A program made the translations under genes and the position numbers. The notes beneath the pieces were generated by a model. It was given only the letters and a program-made list of their open reading frames with translations. It was not told the origin of the DNA and ran no database searches. A stretch of 64,000 nucleotides of DNA from Nautilus pompilius (Eukaryota > Mollusca > Cephalopoda > Nautilida > Nautilidae), in assembly GCA_018389105.1 (NCBI GenBank), contig JACATO010001004.1, positions 246,001-310,000 on the forward strand, in the 5' to 3' direction. Positions 24,335 to 35,383 of the stretch are shown here, piece after piece; position 1 is the first letter of the stretch; every line of letters begins with the position of its first letter.

Positions 24335-26420
24335 CCTCTGTCTCTGTTATTTTGCATTAAAAAATTTGTTTTATTTGTTGGATAAATTAAGAGGACAGCA
24401 GACCTTTGTGTATTAGTCCTTTCTCCAGATTGGCAAATAGCATCAAAATATTTAGTTAGGAAGGGATGCCTAAGTGATCTTGTGCATAAAATCTACTTAG
24501 AGTTTGAAGACATAGGAAAAGTTTTTATTGCACTAGTAAGCGCCAAATATACTTTTAAAACATGCAATTGTTTTAAGAAATATCAGAAGCAGAAGGATGG
24601 GTAATCTGATCTGGTCAGACTGATTTTATTAAGGATGACAATATTTCACGTTATAAAGTCAGGATTTTTTAATATAAATTATGAATTTACGGAGGATTAA
24701 ACCTTTGTATACAATTAAAAACTGACCAAAACATTTGAGAGACAGTTCATTCTGTGCAATGTCTGGACACTGTTTGATACCTTTAATCCTTAGGAGTTTC
24801 TGCTAATCTAACTATAATTAGAGGCAAAGCCAAGTATACTTTGTGACATCATTTGTCATTAATAAACACCATGAAACAAATGCAAGATTTAGAGAATGTA
24901 GTAAATTTAACAAAAATAGAAACAGTCAATATGTTATTTAAAATAAACAAAATAAATATAAATGTTTTAAATGTCAGAGCTTTGTTGATTTTTGTTTAAA
25001 TTCATTCAGAACCAATCCCTAAAATCAAATGTATTTACTAGATAGCGGGGTACAAATATATTAAGCACAAACATCTAGGGATATTGGAGATAAGGGTACG
25101 CTCTATTAAATGATTACAAGTGACCAAAACGTAAACTACAATCAAATGTTTTTGACTCAGGTCTAAAATCTAACATAGGAAACCTAAAAAATCTTTCTGC
25201 ACTTTTGTGACAGTGCATGACCACCACCTAACATTTCTACCTCTTCACCAACTGGCACCACGTTTAACATTCCAGGACAATAATGGCTGGGCTCGTGGGG
25301 TTAGGTTCACCATTGCATTCTTTAGGGCCAACAATATTACTACTGAATAGCCATTTCCTCAGATCCTTCATTCATCTCTTATAGACACTAAAGGCTTAGG
25401 GATCCTCCCTTCACAGATCTAGGAGGAGTGAGCAATAGCAGATGGGTGGGCAAACATCTCAGACAGTGTGTTGGTTACAGATGGTCCCAAAGTGGCCTCA
25501 CTCAATACTGACAATGCCAATCATCTTTACCTCATGGGGTGCAGATAGAAATCATGATCATTCTCTATTAACATGTGATGGAATCTATGAGATCAATGTG
25601 TGTCTTCTGATTAGTTTGGGTTTCTTCACAAGTAAAATTAAATATAGAATTTTATAATTTCAATATTCATAGATTTGATGACAGTATATAAGGGCATGCT
25701 TTGCTCCATCTGACCAAAAAAGGTTAATTTAAAAATATCAACTACGTTAAAGAAAAAGAAGTTTCCAAATTATCTGGAAGTGAACAAACACCAACTTAAT
25801 CTCGAATATATTTAGCCTTTATGTAAATAAACATTTAAAAATGGCAGATAGGCTTACTAATCACTTGTTTTAATCAAAGAAAACGTCTTTCATACTCTGA
25901 AATTATTCCGTTTTACTAATAAGCACATCTGTACTCTTTGAAAAATGTTTGGTCTCCTTAAAAACTGTGACAGATTATTTTCGTGATCTTTGGTTTGAAT
26001 CATGCTGTCTGGCATTATGAATGTGATAATTCTTTTCTTTATTATACATCATAGCTCAGGTCTGCTTTTCTGTGCACATTCATTAATACAGAGCAAAATT
26101 ATATGCCTAGTGGCAGAAGTAATTTTTAAAAAATGTATTTGACTGAAAAGGGGTTTGATTTTCCCCCCCTTTTCTTGTCTTGTTCAGCTCAGCTGCTTTG
26201 CATTGCTCAACAATTTTCAATTACTAGAAGCAGTGATTTATAAAATCTTTCACTATGGTTAATTATGGTGCTTTTGGTAATTAAGAATCTGGATAAATGA
26301 CAGTTTTCTAAAGCCAACTCCACTCTTGATAAACTCTTAATTTTGACTCTTATTATTTAAAGATGACCACATAATAGGAGTGGAAAATGTGTTACTGCTG
26401 AGACTATTTAAATATTAATC
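24335..26420. other. CpG-depleted AT-rich block without genes
   Basis: By eye I find only about 13 CpG dinucleotides in roughly 2.1 kb, whereas the flanking few hundred bases have them every 10-30 bp. There is no long open frame, no terminal inverted repeat that I can see and no tRNA-like promoter. It begins at the end of the minisatellite and ends abruptly at the dispersed repeat at 26424. It could be an old methylated insertion or part of a methylated transcription unit. Confidence 0.55.
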
Positions 26421-26423
26421 CTT

Positions 26424-26570
26424 CTTCTCGGCGAACTTACGTCGAGACTTCCGAGGTCTAAAGACGTCTCTGATAGCGGAGAACTGGGAAAGGGGGCACG
26501 TGGATGGGGGACTATTAGCTTCGGTGACCAAGGAAGTTACGTAGATACGGTTGGCAGCGTCTTGAGAGGT
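26424..26570 (+). repeat. Dispersed repeat, copy 2
   Basis: Shares ordered blocks with 11460-11640: CTCGGCGAA, AGGTCTAAAGACGTCTCTGA, GGAGAACTGG, GGTGACCAAG, GTTACGTAGA and ACGGTTGG. Similarity fades on both sides. The class is unknown. Confidence 0.45.
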
Positions 26571-29437
26571 GGTTAGATGGAAACCGGTGAAGAGTCACAC
26601 GCGAAAACTCTACCACGCCTACCAGAGAAACCCTGCTGGGACTTTCTATGTCGAGATGCGGGAGAAAATCGGAGTGTGCTCGTGTATTCAGTTAATTAAA
26701 ACGATTCTGAAAGTTACTGATTGCAGAATCCGTGAAAGCAAAACCAGGTGCGTGGGATTTTACCGTAACGGTGTTGTCGTTGTTGTTACGTGCGACAAAA
26801 AGGATAAATAATCCGGAGCTCCGGGCAGGGAGCGGAGCTCCGAAAGCAAACTTACTAAGCATGGAGATTTATGAACGCTTCTCAACGGGAAACTGACAAA
26901 CGATAAGTTTTGCAGCCGAACTCGTTACGAACGGAAGTAAATCATCCCTCGTTCTCCATTTAAAGTTTCATAGCGAAACAGTTAAGTTCAGCTTGAAGTC
27001 TGGGCTCCTAAAAGAAAGTTTCGCTTAATCTACAAAAATTAAATCGGCAAATCTGAATGCGAAAGGTCCCTTTCTCGGTTTGAAGGCGATCACCATCAAA
27101 CTACGCCAAGACAAACCAGAAAAAGAATTAGGATAATTTAAGGTGCGGGATTAGTGTAACACACAGCGTGGCTTTCTAGTCGTGGTGGCGCAACAGTCCG
27201 GTCCAAAGTGTAATCAGGCCGCATTTGGTCTTCAGCTGCAGGTAACTAAGGGCCGGGCATGACAAACGACCTCCCAATTACCATAATTAAAACATAAAAA
27301 ATAAAAGAATACTAATTTGCTTTAATTACGATAAATAACTGGTGTGGGATCTCTAGTGTGGCATGCTACATAATTTCATTTCTGGTTCCTGGACCTTTGT
27401 AAAGCGGAGAAAGGATGTTGTCTGTCACCGGAATATTTTTTTTGAAAATGCCTTAAATACACTGGCTTCCAAAAGTTAAGTGATAAGGAAAAAAATATTT
27501 CCAAAATAGTTTTATTTACTAAATGTACAACATGAGCTCTTCTTCTTGTAACAACTTTTACGACAAAAAAAAAGGATTTTAAATGGGTTTCAGTAGAAAA
27601 GTGTAAATTAGATTTCAGTAAAAACATAAAAGGACCTGGCTTGGATTCATATCAGTTTTTGGCTTTGTTAGGATATTTGTGAAGGGCAACGCTACCTTAT
27701 TCTTTACCCACGAGGGATTAACCGCGGTATCTTTGCATGTTTCTATAAACGGTTTGTAGCGCTACGCAACTGAATCGAAATGTATGAGTACCGGGCAAAA
27801 TTGCAAACAGTTAGGAAAGCAACGAAGGGCCAAACTGAGACAGTAGGGGTGGGTTATCCCGAGACGAGATGAACTCCTCGAGTATGGTGCTCCTTCTGGA
27901 AGCGGTCGCAGAGCCAAACAGCCAAACAGGCGAAAAACCAGACTGTATTTGCCCAACCTTAAACACTTTACCGATTCCTGGCAGGGTCTTGCTTAGATGG
28001 GCAGTTGCGATCAGTTATTGATCACTAACAGAATAAGCTCCAATTTGAAAGTGCAAGACAAAATACAGAAGCTACGCGGAACAGATTCATTAATGGGACC
28101 GTAGTGTTAACCTTGGGTCGGTGCGATGGAGCGGTTGCAGAGGCTGGCCACTATCTACTCTAGATGTCCCGGTAATAACACCCCAAAATTGTGTGAGACG
28201 GTATACGACAATGTTTAAAAAAAAATAAAAAGCAATCTCATGAAGCTTGCTTGTACCCTGTGCTTCTTTACAGGTCTGTATGTTTATTAAACCTGAAATC
28301 TCCCGTGTTGTTTCGATCTTGTTAACATTCTTTTAGTTTAAACTACAGTATTTTCTTCGAGTACCTGCTTGTAGATCTCGAGGGATTGTGTTCCCCTAAT
28401 CAATTTTATAAATATAGCGGAGTTATCGATCTCGCGTCGAGTGCATTTCATTTCCATGAAAAACCATATTCATCTCTACGTCCGGTCTATGAACACATAC
28501 TTGAAGTGTATCTAATTGCGCTCACATCCTTTACGATGTCTTCATAAATAGCTTTCTAGTCATCTTCATTTCTACGGGAATGTTTAATACTTTGTTACCG
28601 CTACCTTTTATTACGAACAGCTAATTGCTCTGAGGATTTTCCGACAATAACCCTTACAAAGCGCTACTTGAAAACGCTTTTATCCGACTTTCCGTCGACA
28701 TGAAAGCCGTCAATAACTGATAAAGCAAAGACGACCTTGACAAAAAATTCTTAATAGCCGTAGCTTCTTCGGTATATTTTTCGGCATCGTCTACTGGAGT
28801 TTTGGTAAATGCATACAATTTCCATCTGCGCAATTTCCTTTCATTAATATATATATATATAAAGACTTTTATACCGACGTCTTATTGATTCAGTTTTCTT
28901 GTCAGCAGTTTCCATTTATGATTGTACTACCTCGGTCTATGCCTCAAACATTTACTATAATACGCCGATCTTACGCACTTTACGCGAGTAGTAAGCGATG
29001 TATATTTTGTCCTTCATCTGCAGAGGTTTGGACGTGTACACAGATAAACAGAGAGGAAACGTGTCTTTTTTTTTTTTAGCACTTATATATGATTCAATGT
29101 TTTTATAATCAGCGAAAACTTGATTTACTTGACAAAATTTAATTTCTGTATCCGTTATATCAGTCAGGAGATTTTAGAAGACAAAACAATCTTTCTATTT
29201 GCGTTTAAGACCGAGTGAAAACCGCCGTTTCACGGTGTAGTGAATGCTTTCTAGCCACGTTGTGGGGTTGGTTGGGGATATAGAGAAGTGAATCATCGCG
29301 GCCCCTTTACTCGACAAGGAAGACGCTGATAGTCGGATAAGTAAACAGGGACAGACAGGATAGTTTAACCTTTAGTTGCTGCTTGGTAACTTAATGTGAA
29401 GATAACTCGAATTAAAGATGGTTAGATCTTTTTCCTT
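26571..29437. other. Gene-free stretch
   Basis: No supported gene. It holds a (TA)n run at about 28848-28862 and short A/T tracts. A string at 27180-27280 starting GTGGTGGCGCAACAGTCCGG recalls a tRNA-like SINE head but lacks a good B-box. Confidence 0.45.
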
Positions 29438-30292
29438 ATGCGACGCAACAGAGTGCTGACATATTGTATAGACGAAATCGGCAATGATGACCACAGTCTA
29501 CATGAGGTGGTTACAGGTTTGCAGAGTTGGGAAACTGCTGACGATATCCTACACGCGCTGAATGGAATTCACGCGTCCATGGCAGAGGTGTCACGCGCAC
29601 TTTACTCTCTTTCCATCTTTGCATCGCAAAAGGTGATCGAAGCTGGGCACCACTTTTCATTCAGGTTCGCTCCTGGAAAGATGACCAATGGCACAGAAAC
29701 TACGCTGAATTTATCGTTTCTTAGCAGACAGACGCGCACGACCGTCGTCGAGTGGCTCCGTCCGATGCCAACGACAAATGGAACGCCGTATTTTGTCACG
29801 GTTTTTTACAGATGGTTTTCAAATTGTTTGTGCTGGACGCAGGGCCACAACCATGCACGGCTACTGAGAACTACGAAAACCAGGGAGTGGAGGTTTCTAA
29901 AGGTAAGAAGACATGGTGGCGCCTTTATCGTGAGGAATCTCAACGCATTTTCCGTTGTATTCTACGCTGTGAAGTTAACGTCTGCAGGTTCTCGTGGACA
30001 CTGCATTTGTTTTCGCCACATTTGCAGTCAATTCACCAAAGTTCGGTCTCCTTGTTCTTCCCCACAACACGACGTTTATCTTCCTTTCGGCTTTGAGCAT
30101 CCGGGAGCACACATAAACAGTTGTCTTCTGATTTCTCTTAAACTGGAAAGTCAGTATACTAATAGTGGAAAGCGGAACCTCCTTCGCGTTAGAGATTCTC
30201 CCACGGCTCTTAGCGACGTCCCATTGCCAACGGTGCGCTCCCTTTCGACGTCCGTCAGTTTCCGGTTCTCGGTATGGCCGTCTAAAGATTAA
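29438..30292 (+). CDS. Unrecognised 284-codon open frame, possible exon
   Basis: An ATG at 29438 opens 284 codons to a TAA at 30290-30292, the longest non-repetitive frame in the window. I recognise no domain. Residues about 20-60 (for example ETADDILHALNGIHASMAEV) look helix-forming and fairly protein-like, while the C-terminal half is Ser/Arg/Cys rich and looks random. A good splice-donor string AAAG|GTAAG occurs at 29901-29907. If there is a gene, the coding part may therefore end near 29902 and the rest of the frame be intron. It could also be chance or an old transposon fragment. Confidence 0.2.
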   Translation: MRRNRVLTYCIDEIGNDDHSLHEVVTGLQSWETADDILHALNGIHASMAEVSRALYSLSIFASQKVIEAGHHFSFRFAPGKMTNGTETTLNLSFLSRQTRTTVVEWLRPMPTTNGTPYFVTVFYRWFSNCLCWTQGHNHARLLRTTKTREWRFLKVRRHGGAFIVRNLNAFSVVFYAVKLTSAGSRGHCICFRHICSQFTKVRSPCSSPQHDVYLPFGFEHPGAHINSCLLISLKLESQYTNSGKRNLLRVRDSPTALSDVPLPTVRSLSTSVSFRFSVWPSKD

Positions 30293-33200
30293 AGCTTCCG
30301 CTTCCGGTAACTCTCTTTACAGCTTATAGTATGACTGTAATATCCCATTTGAAACTCAGAAGGACATCTGTTTATTTCTCGGTGTAGCGCCTCTGCCCAT
30401 CCCGAGCAGGATTATTCGGAAGCCAAAACGGTCTGCTAATTTCGTCCGTTAGGCCGTGAAACTGTGGTGTCCAATGTCAGGTGTTCCCAGACCGTTCCTG
30501 ATAAGTGTTTGTGGATCATAGCGACAGGAAAGAGCGTGAGTGCAAACTAACCAAAATTCTATACGTTCTACCAAAGTATGCGAATATAACCACAAAGTGC
30601 TGCTGCGAAGTATCCTTTAAGAATTTTTTTTTTTTTAAAAACGAAAGTGTTTCCGCATCTTCTACGAATTCAGAGGCAAAGTAATGAAAGTCAGCTCAAA
30701 TTCCACGTCATTCGCGACATCTTAGCTGCTACATGCCTCTCAGAAGACTCGGGTTTTTAGCGTCGTGAAAAGCTTTGGCTGTTGTTGTTCTTTTGAAGGA
30801 AACGTGATAGCCATCTCAGCAAGAAATTAAGTAGAATTAACTATCTGCTAAGCTTCGGTTTGGTTGTGGTTCTCTTTACCGTTTATTAAAGCAAAGAGAC
30901 GCGCGTAATATGAATCGGATCTCCAACCATCGAGGATCAAAAGAAAATTCCCACAATGCAGCGCGGAAAGCCGGCACATCGCACCAGAGTCCGATCGAAG
31001 ATGAACCACGATGCCCGGTGCACATCATAGACTCTGCAAGATGTTAGTAAAGCAAAAGGGTGTCAAGTTGCATCATGCGAATGTTTCCTTAATTACCGGC
31101 GGACAGATATTCGCTCCAGATCTTATAGGCATGCAGATTTAACATTCTAACAAAATTTAAATCCCTAGCACCCCCCCCCGGGCGAGTTGTCTCCCCTGAT
31201 AATTTTCGGATGCTTAGTATAGTAGAATTTTTTTTTTCTTTTTTATCTGCAATTTTTTTGGAGAAGTTTTTCGTAGGTTTCGCTGTCTGCTTGTTTTAAA
31301 CAGCGCATTCCGATCGCAGACCGCACAGGAGCCATTTTACGCCAAGCGAAGTATTCGAGATGTGAAGGCGATCGTTGCCCCAGCCTCAGCATGAACGACG
31401 GAACAGCTTTAACAGAAGGTTCGGGGGGGGGATGGGAGTTAAAGAGAAGAATTGGGTCCGCTGTTTAAGAGTTTCTTTGGTTTGTTTGGCTGGCGCCGAT
31501 GAACAACAAGGCCGTGGATTGACTTTCTGTTGCGTTAATTTCTTAAAGTCTGCAGCCGACAGATATCCCCGGGGTCGGGTCGGGGTCGGGTTGGGGTTGG
31601 GGGAGATAAAAGCCGAAGAATTTCGAGTAGGTGCCCACGGACAAAGCCAACCGCTTCCTGAAACCTGCCGGGATCTGACACATGAAAGGAAAGAAACCAT
31701 AAACGCGATGAATGGCTGTTTCTCTCTCTCTCTCTTCTTTTTAAAAGAAGAAGGGAAACAAACGATGAGATTGAAATAAAAAGGGAAAAAGGAAGACTCG
31801 CGTGAAGTGATGTTAACGGAAATGCTAAGCGAAGTTTGATCACATCAATGCCGCGTTGAGAGCCGGACGTCTGAGAGCCTCCGTCACGCGCAGTTCACCC
31901 GGCTTTTATCCTGGCGGAATTTCCCAGCTCACTCGGCCGTCCGATCAGATGTCTCCTGGACCGACGCGCTCGGCCGGAACGTCGTTCTGATTCATTTCTG
32001 CATCATTTCCGACGCCCCCCCCTTTGAAGTGTCAGTCGTGGGCGGCAAAGGGGGGGCATTTCTTCTTGTCCGACCGACCTCTTCGGTTCTGTCGGGCTTC
32101 TGGTCCGACCGAGTCCCGGACTTTCGTTCAATTCTCGCCCGAGGAAGTTGTTTCTCTCATTTCTCCCCAATTCAAAAAAAAAAAAGCGACAACGACAAAA
32201 AGGTCTGTCCAGAAATACCCCCATAGACTAGTGTCTTGTCACCCTGGCATCACCTGCTTTCACCTGCATTTTAATTCATCGACTGTCGCCGGGCCACAGC
32301 GCCAGCTGGTGTCTGTCTTCTTGCAAACCTCCCCAAAGGGAGGTCACCGCAAATGGCGATATTCTTAGAAATGAAAATTTTCGAGAGTAGAATATAAGTC
32401 GATTATTAAAAAAACCCCAAGTGCCGATGTCCACTGTCAAATGAAGAAAGGTACTATTACTCTTTGTGACAATGTTGTATTCCTGTTATTTCTTAATCTT
32501 TCTATTTTCTCCTTGTCCAACGGTGAACATGAACTTTAGAAAATTTTTTTTAATTGCGTGAGGCCAGAAATCTACTGACTTTGATTAATTTGTACGCAAT
32601 TAATTTATATTTTGTTTAGATTATGCGTTTATTTTAAAATAACATTTCATTTTCTTTAAGTTTTGATTGTATTGAAGATCTCAACTAATTACACACCTTA
32701 ATGTCACAAGATTCTTGTCATCCTTCACCATACAAAAAATCTGGTTTCTAAAGGTGTAGCAACGGCTTTATTTAAAGACATTTTCTTGCTAATGTACGCT
32801 AGCGATCAAAAGTATGAGCTGACTGACATGAACACTCTCTTCTGTCTTTTCAGCACTTTATTATTAATGAAAATCCGTTATTCTAACAATGCATAAAAAT
32901 TCCGATTTGACAAAGTATCAGAACATACAATCAATTAATTGTGAACTTGTTACCCCTTTAAATAATTTAAATTAATATATCCAGCACCTTTTATGTGAAT
33001 AATTGGTGCACATATTTTGGACGCCCTGTCCAGGAACTGTTCAAAATACTTATTTGTAAATAAACCCCATTTTTCTTGCGAGTAGTTCCCTACTGACTGA
33101 CATTGGTTGGACTCATTTCTTTGACTTTTCGTTCTAATTCATCTGAAAATAGTCTAATGGAATTCAGATCAAGAGAATTAGAGGGTTCAACCGTGATTTT

Positions 33201-33300
33201 TAAGAAGTCCCTTCCATGTTTTGCTAGCAAGGTAAGGTGTATTGAGCTTTTATGGGATATAATATCACCGATTGAGCAACGCCATGACGTTACGTTGATG
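30293..33300. other. Gene-free stretch with a G-rich run
   Basis: No gene recognised. A G-quadruplex-like run lies at 31571-31603. Sequence at 31180-32160 is GC-richer with several overlapping short frames and no domain. 32400-33060 is AT-rich. Confidence 0.45.
31571..31603 (+). other. Potential G-quadruplex
   Basis: Six G-runs of three to five bases separated by TC, T/C or TT linkers lie in 33 nt on the plus strand, directly after a CCCC block. This satisfies the usual four-run G-quadruplex pattern. No telomeric hexamer array is present. Confidence 0.6.
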
Positions 33301-33519
33301 ATCTCTCTCTCTCTCATCTCTCGCTCTCTCTCTCCCCTCTCTCTCTCCTCTCCCTCTCCTCCCTCTCTCTCTCCTCTCTCTCTCTCTCTGTACTGAGGTC
33401 ATCTCTCCCCCACCTCTGTACTGACGTCATCTATGTCTCTCTCTCTCTGTCCTGACGTCATCTCTCTCTCTCTCCTCTCTCTCTCTCCTCTCTCTCTCTC
33501 TCCCTCTCTCCTCTCTCTC
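33301..33519 (+). repeat. CT microsatellite with two TGACGTCA units (locus C)
   Basis: (CT)n and (CCT) runs interrupted by CTGTACTGACGTCATC-type segments. TGACGTCA octamers lie at 33422 and 33453, and a related TGAGGTCA occurs at about 33395. Same core and orientation as locus A. Confidence 0.9.
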
Positions 33520-34140
33520 GATTCCCAAACCCTTAAAATTCACTAATTTAAAAGTCTGAGTTACAGATTTTGGTAAAGTGTCTGAGCGACGGTCTGTAGC
33601 AAACACAATGCTTTTTCCAAGTGGTGGGTCGACAGACACGGATCACCTTCATGACATTCAGATCAGGCGAGATAGAAAGGGTACTCTCGTGGTGAACTCT
33701 CGTGATCCTTTCACGCTACTAGAAAAATCCCCACTCTTCGTTAGATTCGCGAAGAAACGGTGGCAAGTCCACGGGCAGTTTCCTCGAACCAGTCCCCGGC
33801 GGCAATCGAAAACGCACAACTGACCAGAAAACCCTTTCGGTAGGGAACATTTCCCAGCCTTCACTAAACAGAACCCTTTGCAAAGTTTAAAAGGGTCGAT
33901 CGTTTTACTGGACGAAACGTAATTCGTAATTCAGCCAGAATGGGCGACCTTAAAGGAAAAAAAAAAAAAAAAACAATATTCGCCTTTACGTGAATTCAGA
34001 TTACCTTTGATGTCATGTAAGCACTTCGTCACACTGGTCTTCTGCTTCTTTGTGTCAGCCATGGAGTAGAGACTGGTTCTGCTCCATTGCTCCAGTTGTT
34101 TGAAATTTAAAAAAAAAAAAAAAAGCATCCGCTAAGCCCG
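33520..34140. other. Gene-free stretch
   Basis: No gene seen. A17-type tracts lie at 33956-33973 and 34109-34123. Confidence 0.5.
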
Positions 34141-34141
34141 T

Positions 34142-34276
34142 AGAGAGAGAGAGAGAGAGAGAGAGAATGACATCAGTTACAGAGAGAGAGAGAGAGAGAG
34201 AGAGATGATGACTTCAGTTACAGAGAGAGAGAGATGAGGATGACATCATTACAGACAGAGACGAGAGAGAGGAGAG

Positions 34277-34348
<72 letters not shown>
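34142..34348 (+). repeat. GA microsatellite with TGACATCAGTTACAG inserts
   Basis: About 200 bp of (GA)n. The first half carries ATGACATCAGTTACAG, ATGACTTCAGTTACAG and ATGACATCATTACAG, single-base variants of the locus B core. The second half is nearly pure GA. Confidence 0.92.
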
Positions 34349-34351
<3 letters not shown>

Positions 34352-35254
34352 ACTGAAAACCAGCCAGGGGTGTCGATGGCTCAGGGTTGCTTCGGAATTC
34401 ATCCCTGCTCACAGGACTGTTCTCCGCCAATTCTACAATTATCAAGCGGTGGGAACGTTATCCTTCTCATTGGCGGTGCAGCGGAAATGCGCATCCTTTT
34501 AAATTAAAAACTCCCGGCACATCCGGTTTCCAGACTAAATTGCGTTTCCACTCGCCGAAGAGTTCTCTCCCGAGTCGCGCGAATTAACGGCAGCTCCCTG
34601 AAATCAATTCCCTTGCTCGTCGGCTGGTATTTCTTTCCCAATTAAGGATACTTCTCTCTCGCTGTGCTGAAGCAGCTAATTATTCTCAGTGCGCGCACGG
34701 AGAAGCCCTTAGACTCCATAGTCTTACCTATCGATTTTTGATATCGGTTTTCTCCCTAACCCCCTAACCGTCCGCGCGCTTGTGGTGGACTCAACGAAGT
34801 GGGATCCCCCCTTTTTTTTCTAAAACAGTCTCTACGAGAAATAGTCGATAGGAAAAGCTTCGGATGAGTACAAAGAAATAATAAAGTTCTGCGTAGATCA
34901 GGGCTGCGAGTGCCCTAAGTAAAAGGGGGGGGCTGGCAGCGCGAAATAGCAGGACCTCCGCGGCTCCAGCGATTTCTCCCCGAGACCGGGTCACGCGAAA
35001 AGGCGACACAGCGGCACGGGATCCTCGAAGGGAACGCCACGGACCTGCAGCGACGGCTCTTCGATCGACAATTTCGCCGAGTTATATATCTGCACCGTCT
35101 ATTATCTCCATAGCTTTTTCTGGTTCGATTTACTACTTATTGTTCAATGGGGCTTATCTTTTTTATCATTATTATTTTCCCGATTATATAGTAAAACTCC
35201 CGGAAAGCCTGCAAACGTCGAAGGATGAGCTCGGTCGTCGGTGGACGAGAAGGA
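34349..35254. other. Gene-free stretch
   Basis: No supported gene. CpG-rich at about 34970-35070. Confidence 0.5.
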
Positions 35255-35280
35255 GCGAGAGAGAGAGATAGATGGAGAAG

Positions 35281-35320
<40 letters not shown>

Positions 35321-35340
35321 GATGGAGAGAGAGAGAGAGA

Positions 35341-35381
<41 letters not shown>
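35255..35381. repeat. GA microsatellite with GATGATGGAG spacers
   Basis: (GA)n interrupted by GATGGAGAA and GATGATGATGGAG. The complementary strand resembles the CCATCATCAT spacers at 16.65-16.79 kb. Confidence 0.92.

Positions 35382-35383
<2 letters not shown>

Noticed and set aside
24335..26420. Organellar DNA insertion explaining the AT-rich, CpG-poor block
   Set aside because: No long frame or rRNA/tRNA-like structure was seen under any code, so there is no positive support.
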